From: Oscillospiraceae bacterium
Lineage (GTDB): Bacteria; Bacillota; Clostridia; Oscillospirales; Oscillospiraceae
Length of the DNA: 12,161 bases
Assembly: GCA_016302405.1 (NCBI GenBank)
Contig: JAEDNR010000061.1
Span: 1 to 12,161, forward strand
Direction of reading: 5' to 3'
Shown in pieces: positions 7,653 to 12,161 of the stretch (positions are counted from its first letter, which is position 1; every line of letters starts with the position of its first letter). The position numbers and the translations under genes are program-made. Under the pieces are notes generated by a model. It worked only from the letters and a program-made list of their open reading frames with translations. It did no database searches and had not been told where the DNA came from.

Positions 7653-9491
7653 TCACTCCACAGTTACGCTTTTTGCCAGATTCCGGGGCTTATCCACGTC
7701 CAGTCCCCGGGCTACGCTCACATAGTAGGCCATGAGCTGCAGAGGGACCACCGCCAGGCTGGCGGTAAAGTGGGGGTCGGTTTTGGGGATGTAGACGGTA
7801 AAGTCCACGGTGTCCTCAATGTCGTAGTTTCCGTAGCTGGTCAGGCCCATGAGGTAGGCCCCCCGGCTTTTTACCTCCACCAGATTGCTGATCATCTTTT
7901 CATACAGGTTCTCCTGGGTAAGAACCCCGACCACCAAAGTGCCGTCCTCAATCAGGCTGATGGTGCCGTGCTTCAGCTCACCGGCAGCGTAGGCCTCGCT
8001 GTGGATGTAGCTGATCTCCTTCATCTTGAGGCTTCCCTCCAGGGCGATGGCATAGTCAATACCCCTGCCCAGGAAGAAAATATCCTTTGCCCCGGAGAAC
8101 TTGGCGGCAAACCACTGGATCCGCTCCTTATCTTCCAGAGTCTTTTCAATCTGCTCCGGAAGCCGCAGGATGTCTCCCAGAAGCTTATCATAGGTCTGCC
8201 CGTCCACCATGCCCCGGTCCAGGGCAAACTGCACGGCCAGCAGATACACGGCGGCAAGCTGGGCGCTGTAGGCCTTGGTGGTGGCAACGGAGATCTCCGG
8301 CCCTGCCAGAGTGTAAAAGACATGGTCTGCCTCCCGGGCGATGGTGCTGCCCACCACGTTGACAATGGCCAGGGTTTTGATGCCCTGGGCCTTGGCCTCC
8401 CGGATTGCGGCCAGGGTGTCGGCAGTCTCGCCGGACTGGCTGACGGCAATGACCAGATCGTTCTTTCCCAGAATGGGCCGCCGGTAGCGGAATTCCGAGG
8501 CCAGCTCCACTCGGACCCGTACCCGGGCCAGATCCTCCATCACATACTGAGCCGCCGCCCCCACATGGTAGGCAGAGCCGCAGGCTACAAAGTGGATCAT
8601 ATCCACATTCCGGATTTCCTCGGTCGTCAGCCCCACGGCGCTCAGGTCGATGGCGCCGTCGTGACAGACCGAGTGGATGGTATCCCGGACGGCCTTGGGC
8701 TCCTCGTGAATCTCCTTCATCATGAAGTGCTGGAAGCCGCCCTTTTCCGCCGCCTCGGTATCCCACTGGATCAGCGTCGGCTCCTTCTCAATTTCATCGC
8801 CGTCCAGGTTGAAGAAGGTGATCTTTCCCGGAGACAGCCGGGCCATCTCCATATTGCCGATGTAGTAGACATTGCGGGTGTACTTGAGAATGGCGGGAAC
8901 ATCGGAGGCAAGATACGCCTCCCCGTCCTCCATACCCAGAATCATGGGACTGTCCTTCCGGGCGACGAAAATCTCCCCGGGGTAGTCCCGGAACATCACC
9001 GCCAGGGCGTAGGAACCCCGGATGCGAACCATGGTCTTGGCAATGGCGTCGATGGGGCCCATGTTGTACTTTTTATAATAGTAATCGATATACTTGATGA
9101 GCGCTTCCGTGTCGGTCTCGGTGTGGAAGCGGTAGCCCTTGCGGGTAAGCTTCTCCCGGATCTGCTGGTAGGATTCGATAATACCGTTGTGGACCCCGAT
9201 CACATTCAGGTCGTCGCTGCAGTGGGGGTGGGCGTTGTTCTCCGACGGCTCCCCGTGAGTGGCCCAGCGGGTGTGGCCGATGCCGCAGGCGCCGATGACC
9301 GCCATACCGTCATTGGTTTTTTCATAGAGATTTTTCAGCCTGCCCTTGGCCTTGACGATGACAGGAGGCTTATCCCCCTCCCGTACCGCAATACCCGCCG
9401 AGTCGTAGCCCCGGTATTCCAGCCGGGTCAGCCCCTCCAGCAGGATGGGAGCCGCGTTCTGTTTGCCTGTGAATCCAACAATACCGCACAT
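7653..9491 (-). CDS. glmS: Glutamine--fructose-6-phosphate aminotransferase (isomerizing)
   Basis: Makes glucosamine-6-phosphate from fructose-6-phosphate and glutamine, the entry step to UDP-GlcNAc for peptidoglycan and other glycans; cytoplasmic. The 612-residue product starts MCGIVGF, whose cysteine becomes the N-terminal nucleophile after methionine removal. The glutaminase domain (about 2-220) shows GHTRWATHG (72-80) and GVHNGIIESY (99-108). Two SIS domains follow, with GSAYHVG (305-311), SQSGETADT (351-359) and FLGRGIDYAIALEGSLK (473-489), then EAYAAGELKHG (499-509) and the C-terminal PRNLAKSVTVE. The ATG at 9491 is preferred over an in-frame GTG at 9500, because that GTG would put residues before the catalytic cysteine and itself lies in the ribosome site GAGGTG (9498-9503). 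First gene of the glmS-sbcD-sbcC operon. Confidence 0.98.
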   Translation of the reverse strand: MCGIVGFTGKQNAAPILLEGLTRLEYRGYDSAGIAVREGDKPPVIVKAKGRLKNLYEKTNDGMAVIGACGIGHTRWATHGEPSENNAHPHCSDDLNVIGVHNGIIESYQQIREKLTRKGYRFHTETDTEALIKYIDYYYKKYNMGPIDAIAKTMVRIRGSYALAVMFRDYPGEIFVARKDSPMILGMEDGEAYLASDVPAILKYTRNVYYIGNMEMARLSPGKITFFNLDGDEIEKEPTLIQWDTEAAEKGGFQHFMMKEIHEEPKAVRDTIHSVCHDGAIDLSAVGLTTEEIRNVDMIHFVACGSAYHVGAAAQYVMEDLARVRVRVELASEFRYRRPILGKNDLVIAVSQSGETADTLAAIREAKAQGIKTLAIVNVVGSTIAREADHVFYTLAGPEISVATTKAYSAQLAAVYLLAVQFALDRGMVDGQTYDKLLGDILRLPEQIEKTLEDKERIQWFAAKFSGAKDIFFLGRGIDYAIALEGSLKMKEISYIHSEAYAAGELKHGTISLIEDGTLVVGVLTQENLYEKMISNLVEVKSRGAYLMGLTSYGNYDIEDTVDFTVYIPKTDPHFTASLAVVPLQLMAYYVSVARGLDVDKPRNLAKSVTVE

Positions 9492-9521
9492 AGTAAGCAC
9501 CTCGCTGACAGAATAGTATGG

Positions 9522-9534
9522 GTCCTGAAAGGAC
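9522..9534 (-). promoter_or_regulatory. Small hairpin at the 5' end of the glmS leader
   Basis: A perfect 5-bp inverted repeat with a 3-base loop (GTCCT / AGGAC) lies immediately downstream of the glmS -10 box, over the expected start of transcription. It may be an operator half-site pair or a stabilising 5' stem in the mRNA. It is short, and chance is possible. Confidence 0.3.
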
Positions 9535-9535
9535 T

Positions 9536-9564
9536 AGAATACCATTTTTCTTACCGTTTTGCAA
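9536..9564 (-). promoter_or_regulatory. Predicted SigA-type promoter of glmS-sbcDC
   Basis: Read on the minus strand, -35 TTGCAA (9559-9564), a 17-bp spacer, and an extended -10 TGG-TATTCT (hexamer 9536-9541). Each hexamer matches consensus at four of six positions and the TGn extension adds support. Transcription would start near 9529, leaving a leader of about 38 bases, which is too short for the glmS ribozyme known from many Firmicutes. Confidence 0.6.
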
Positions 9565-9617
9565 GAAAAACTATGCAATCCTTCAAAAATGCCGTTCCCC
9601 GCGGTCTCTCACCATCT

Positions 9618-9658
9618 CCGGCACCGCCGGGTTGACGAAAGCGGCACGGGAAACCCGG
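9618..9658. promoter_or_regulatory. Inverted repeats between the divergent glmS and MATE promoters
   Basis: CCGGC-ACC-GCCGG (9618-9630) is a compact palindrome, and CCGGGTT (9627-9633) is repeated inversely as AACCCGG (9652-9658) with 18 bases between. They lie upstream of both promoters, where a regulator could act on either gene. No regulator gene is adjacent, so this is only a candidate binding region. Confidence 0.25.
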
Positions 9659-9680
9659 AAAGAATTGTGCATGTTTATTG

Positions 9681-9709
9681 TTGACTTTCCACAAATTTAG
9701 TGCTAGTAT
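9681..9709 (+). promoter_or_regulatory. Predicted SigA-type promoter of the MATE exporter gene
   Basis: -35 TTGACT (9681-9686), a 17-bp spacer, and -10 TAGTAT (9704-9709) preceded by TGC, an extended -10. Transcription would begin near 9716, about 25 bases before the start codon. This is the best -35 in the window and points to steady expression. Confidence 0.7.
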
Positions 9710-9740
9710 TTTGTGGATTTCCAATAAAGGAGGCCGTGCT

Positions 9741-11138
9741 ATGCGCAATTCGAAAACAAGGGATCTGACCTGCGGAGCTCCCATGGGGCTGCTGCTTTCC
9801 TTTATGCTTCCCCTGCTGCTGGGCATGCTGTTTCAGCAGTGTTACAATATGGTAGACACCGTTGTGGTGGGAAAAGCCCTGGGTGTTCAGGCTCTGGCGG
9901 GGGTGGGCTCCACCGGGTCCATCAGCTTTCTGGTGCTGGGCCTGTGCAACGGTATCTGCGCCGGTTTTGCCATTCCTGTGGCCCAGCGGTTCGGCCGCCG
10001 GGACTATGACGGGGTGCGCAAATTCGTGGGGAACATGATCCTCCTGACCGCCGTCCTTGCCGGTATTATCACCCTGGTCACCGCCGCCAATTGCCGGAAT
10101 ATCCTTATCTGGATGAAAAATCCCGAGGATACCTTCCAGTATGCCTACGACTATATCCTGCTCATTTTCCTGGGCATTCCCGCCACCATGCTCTATAACC
10201 TCCTGTCCGGCATCATCCGCTCCCTGGGAGATTCCAGGACTCCGCTGTATTTCCTCATTTTCTCCAGCCTTCTGAATGTTGCCCTGGACCTGCTCTTTAT
10301 TGTCCGGTTCCATATGGGTGTTTCCGGAGCCGGCGCCGCCACGCTCCTGAGCCAGCTGGTCTCCGGACTGCTGTGCCTGGGGTACATGGCAAAGAATTTC
10401 CCCATCCTGCACCTGAGCCACGGGGATTTGCTGCCGGACAAACGGTATATCCGGCACCTGCTTGCCATGGGCCTTCCCATGGGGATGCAGTACTCCATCA
10501 CCGCCATCGGCAGTATCCTGCTGCAGACCTCGGTAAACACCCTGGGTTCTTCCGCCATGGCGGCCATGACTGCCGGCAGCAAGGTGGGCGGCTTCGTGGT
10601 GTGTCCCTTTGACGCTCTGGGCTCCACTGCCGCCACCTTTGCCGGGCAAAATATCGGCGCCGGGAAGCCCGAGCGGGTCCGTGCCGGTGTGTGGGACGGC
10701 GCGATCCTGGGCACCGGCTACGCCCTGGTGCTTCTTTTCGTACTGTATTTCTGCGGCGGCAGCCTGACCTCCCTGTTCCTGGACCCCAAGGACGCTGCCG
10801 CCATGGACGATATTCTGCCCCTCAGTGAGCAGTACCTCATCTGCTGCGCATTGTTCTATATTCCGCTGATGTTTGTGAACCTGCTCCGCTTTACCATCCA
10901 GGGCCTGGGCTATTCCGGTCTGGCGGTGGTGGCCGGGGTCTTCGAAATGGTGGCCCGGGGTGTCTTCGCCCTGTGCCTGGTCCCCAGCCTGGGCTTTAAC
11001 GCAGTGTGCTTTGCCAGCCCCGCCGCCTGGGTGATGGCGGATATGTTCCTGTTCCCCGCCTACTTCCACTGCATGAAAAAGCAGGGCTGCGCCTTCCGGT
11101 TCCCCGCAAGGCTCACCACCGCGAAAGCGAAAGGATAA
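9741..11138 (+). CDS. MATE-family efflux transporter
   Basis: Integral membrane exporter, probably driven by a sodium or proton gradient; the substrate (drug, metabolite or peptide) cannot be told from sequence. The 465-residue product is the usual size for the MATE family, with about 12 hydrophobic segments in two homologous halves. Family features are visible: PLLLGMLFQQCYNMVDTVVVG (about 24-44), ALAGVGSTG (51-59), the R-SLGDSRTPLY stretch (160-170), and in the second half AGQNIGAGKPERV (301-313). It fits the clostridial DinF/NorM-like branch rather than a characterised transporter such as NorM or MepA. The start at 9741 follows AAAGGAGG (9726-9733) with a 7-base gap; an upstream in-frame ATG at 9678 precedes the promoter -10 and is rejected. 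It is divergent from glmS and stands alone; no transcription factor of the MarR type that often accompanies such genes is seen. Confidence 0.93.
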   Translation: MRNSKTRDLTCGAPMGLLLSFMLPLLLGMLFQQCYNMVDTVVVGKALGVQALAGVGSTGSISFLVLGLCNGICAGFAIPVAQRFGRRDYDGVRKFVGNMILLTAVLAGIITLVTAANCRNILIWMKNPEDTFQYAYDYILLIFLGIPATMLYNLLSGIIRSLGDSRTPLYFLIFSSLLNVALDLLFIVRFHMGVSGAGAATLLSQLVSGLLCLGYMAKNFPILHLSHGDLLPDKRYIRHLLAMGLPMGMQYSITAIGSILLQTSVNTLGSSAMAAMTAGSKVGGFVVCPFDALGSTAATFAGQNIGAGKPERVRAGVWDGAILGTGYALVLLFVLYFCGGSLTSLFLDPKDAAAMDDILPLSEQYLICCALFYIPLMFVNLLRFTIQGLGYSGLAVVAGVFEMVARGVFALCLVPSLGFNAVCFASPAAWVMADMFLFPAYFHCMKKQGCAFRFPARLTTAKAKG

Positions 11139-11176
11139 AGGATCGTTTAGCGTACTGACGCGGTATCGAATTCCCG

Positions 11177-11216
11177 GTCATTGCGAACCAGCGCGCACGC
11201 TGGTGTGGCAATCCCC
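11177..11216 (+). repeat. REP-like palindromic element, copy 1
   Basis: Begins GGTCATTGCGAACCAG and ends GTGGCAATCCCC. The centre is a perfect hairpin, ACCAGCG-CGCA-CGCTGGT, with a 7-bp stem and 4-base loop (11187-11204). The ends GTCATTGCGA and GGCAATCC are those of a widespread class of bacterial REP-like repeats. Non-coding and without a transposase nearby. Confidence 0.75.
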
Positions 11217-11245
11217 TCCTTAGAAGGACACAGTCTCAATGACGA

Positions 11246-11289
11246 GGGGGATTCCCACACCAGTCTGAGGACTGGTTCGGAATGACACC
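11246..11289 (-). repeat. REP-like palindromic element, copy 2 (inverted)
   Basis: Read on the minus strand it matches copy 1 from GTCATT..GAACCAG to TGTGG.AATCCCC. Its hairpin is ACCAGTC / GACTGGT with a 4-base loop (11259-11276): the two pairs nearest the loop differ from copy 1 but remain paired. Between the copies, CAATGAC at 11237-11243 (minus-strand GTCATTG) looks like the edge of another partial copy. Copies 1 and 2 together form an imperfect inverted repeat spanning about 113 bases. Confidence 0.75.
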
Positions 11290-11317
11290 ATAATGGATCC
11301 GTGCCCTGCTGTACGTC

Positions 11318-11340
11318 GGAGATTCCCGCGCCAGTGCAGC
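11318..11340 (-). repeat. Partial REP-like copy
   Basis: GGAGATTCCCGCGCCAGTGC resembles the GGGGATTCCCACACCAGTC end of copy 2 in the same orientation, then the similarity stops before the second stem arm. It is best read as a decayed or truncated copy; chance similarity is possible because only about 20 bases are involved. Confidence 0.45.
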
Positions 11341-11469
11341 TATCGAACCGTGCTTCTCATATAAACGATCTTTATTTACTTGCCGTTACAGCATACTGGG
11401 AATGTCCTTCCCGCCAGCTTCCGCCCATCCGGGAAACCGGATGGGATTTTTTTCTGTTGGGAAATCGCC

Positions 11470-11498
11470 TTGCCTTTTTTCCGGGGGCGTGGTATAAT
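11470..11498 (+). promoter_or_regulatory. Predicted SigA-type promoter of the VanZ-like gene
   Basis: -35 TTGCCT (11470-11475), a 17-bp spacer, and a perfect extended -10, TGG-TATAAT (hexamer 11493-11498). Transcription would start near 11505, about 27 bases before the GTG start. Confidence 0.75.
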
Positions 11499-11531
11499 GC
11501 ACCCACTGACCGCCGGGAAGGAGGGCGAGGC

Positions 11532-11990
11532 GTGGAAAAAAGAAGGCGATATATTTCTGCCTGGCTGCTGCTTGCCTACGGCGGGCTGATGCTGTGGCTC
11601 CTGTTCTGGCGGGAGCGTTCCATGGAGGGGGTGCCGTACCTGCACCAGCTTCCCATGCATGTCAATTTCCATCCCCTGAAAACCATACGGCTCTACCTGG
11701 GACTGCTCAGTGCCCACCGCCCGACCCTGGTGCGGATCGCTGTGGTCAATCTTCTGGGAAATGTTCTGATGTTCGTCCCTCTGGGGTTTCTGCTCCCCGG
11801 CGCGTTCCCCCGGCTGCGGAAATGGTACCGGGTTCTGATCACCGCCGCCGGGATCGTTGCTCTGGTGGAGCTTATGCAGATGCTCTTTCTTGTGGGGACC
11901 TGCGATGTTGACGATCTGATCCTGAACCTCATTGGCACCGCCCTGGGCTACGGCCTGTTTGCCGCCACGGGGCATTTTATGAAAAAATAA
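11532..11990 (+). CDS. VanZ-like family membrane protein
   Basis: Small integral membrane protein of 152 residues with about four hydrophobic segments (roughly 8-25, 66-92, 100-121, 130-146). The VanZ-family pattern is clear: NLLGNVLMFVPLGFLLP (73-89), then a glutamate and glutamine in VELMQMLF (112-119), and CDVDDLILNLIGTALGY (124-140), which corresponds to the family's DVDDLILN..G signature. VanZ of enterococci raises teicoplanin resistance, but most chromosomal members have no known function, so resistance should not be assumed; there is no van cluster here. The GTG start at 11532 is chosen because AAGGAGG (11518-11524) lies 7 bases upstream and the promoter just before it; an in-frame ATG at 11301 would put the repeat and promoter inside the gene. 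Single-gene unit with its own terminator. Confidence 0.9.
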   Translation: MEKRRRYISAWLLLAYGGLMLWLLFWRERSMEGVPYLHQLPMHVNFHPLKTIRLYLGLLSAHRPTLVRIAVVNLLGNVLMFVPLGFLLPGAFPRLRKWYRVLITAAGIVALVELMQMLFLVGTCDVDDLILNLIGTALGYGLFAATGHFMKK

Positions 11991-12030
11991 ACCTCCCTTT
12001 CCGCATTGGTATCGGAAAAGGGAGGTTTTT
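11991..12030 (+). terminator. Intrinsic terminator of the VanZ-like gene
   Basis: ACCTCCCTTT-CCG (11991-12003) pairs with CGG-AAAAGGGAGGT (12013-12026), with one bulged A and a 9-base loop, followed by a run of T at 12026-12030. It begins directly after the stop codon. The complementary side has an A-rich run before the stem (GAAAAAATAAA), so it could also stop transcription coming from the right. Confidence 0.88.
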
Positions 12031-12068
12031 CTTCGGTTTTTATCATTTCGGTTCCGCTCAGCAAAACT

Positions 12069-12161
12069 ACAAATTGGAATTTGCAGGGCTGTTTGTCCTG
12101 TGGTGCGCGGTACCGATGCGGTACACGCCAAGGGCTCCCTTGTGTAAAGGGAGCTGTCGCG
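12069..12161 (+). repeat. Composite palindromic repeat, copy B (cut by window end)
   Basis: Starts ACAAATTGGAATTTG, keeps the same linker length as copy A, and enters the core at CCAAGGGCTCCC (12128). The first stem-loop GCTCCCTT / AAGGGAGC is complete and matches copy C rather than A; the second begins GTCGCG and is cut off by the end of the window. The linker also shares AGGGCTGTTTG-like and GTGCGCGG-like sequence with copy C, showing that homology is not limited to the hairpins. Confidence 0.8.

Larger units (their letters stand above)
11139..11531. other. Gene-free interval between the MATE and VanZ-like genes
   Basis: About 390 bases without a gene. It holds the inverted REP-like pair at 11177-11289, a partial third copy at about 11318-11340, roughly 110 further bases with no recognised content, then the promoter and ribosome site of the VanZ-like gene. 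No T-tract terminator for the MATE gene is seen; the repeat pair is the only strong secondary structure that could stop or stabilise its transcript. Confidence 0.7.

Noticed and set aside
7770..9635. 621-codon plus-strand open frame opposite glmS
   Set aside because: Antisense to an unmistakable glmS; no domain, and it runs through the glmS promoter.
9492..9740. glmS ribozyme in the intergenic region
   Set aside because: The conserved ribozyme core could not be found on the minus strand, and a good promoter lies only about 45 bases from the start codon.
9675..11069. 464-codon minus-strand open frame opposite the MATE gene
   Set aside because: Composition is rich in Gly, Gln and His and hydrophilic, the expected mirror of a membrane protein gene.
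11301..11531. N-terminal extension of the VanZ-like gene to an ATG at 11301
   Set aside because: It would place a REP-like copy, a TATAAT promoter and an ideal ribosome site inside the coding sequence.

Overview
The window reads as chromosomal DNA of a GC-rich, low-complexity-free gut-type Firmicute, most likely of the class Clostridia and the Oscillospiraceae/Ruminococcaceae area. This is an inference: the strong AGGAGG-type ribosome sites, sigma-70/SigA promoters with 17-bp spacers, a VanZ-like protein, a clostridial-style MATE exporter, and short palindromic repeats of the CAAGGGCTCCC type all fit, but no rRNA or marker gene fixes the genus.

Layout. Five complete genes and one shorter one are present. 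On the minus strand, from right to left, glmS (9491-7653), sbcD (7645-6509) and sbcC (6512-3744) form a tight operon: 7 bp separates glmS from sbcD, and sbcD overlaps sbcC by 4 bp. A promoter lies just upstream of glmS and an intrinsic terminator at 3257-3292 closes the transcript. Also on the minus strand, fkp (3077-192) has its own promoter and encodes a bifunctional fucokinase/GDP-fucose pyrophosphorylase. On the plus strand, a MATE-family exporter (9741-11138) is divergent from glmS, and a small VanZ-like membrane protein (11532-11990) has its own promoter and terminator.

How the genes relate. GlmS makes glucosamine-6-phosphate for cell-wall precursors, and Fkp salvages free L-fucose into GDP-fucose for surface glycans, so two genes concern sugar activation for the envelope. 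SbcC and SbcD form the Mre11/Rad50-type nuclease that opens hairpin and cruciform DNA. The MATE and VanZ-like proteins are membrane proteins of unknown substrate. No further pathway link is visible.

Intergenic DNA. The unexplained structure sits between genes. One family, a composite repeat of roughly 110 bp with two stem-loops, has three clear copies (3334-3446, 3544-3652 inverted, 12069-12161 cut by the window edge) and decayed relatives in 1-191. A second, unrelated REP-like family forms an inverted pair at 11177-11289 with a partial third copy. In both families the stems differ between copies by paired, compensating changes. I see no phage, transposase, CRISPR array, toxin-antitoxin pair or defence system, and no coding gene that looks like a new system.
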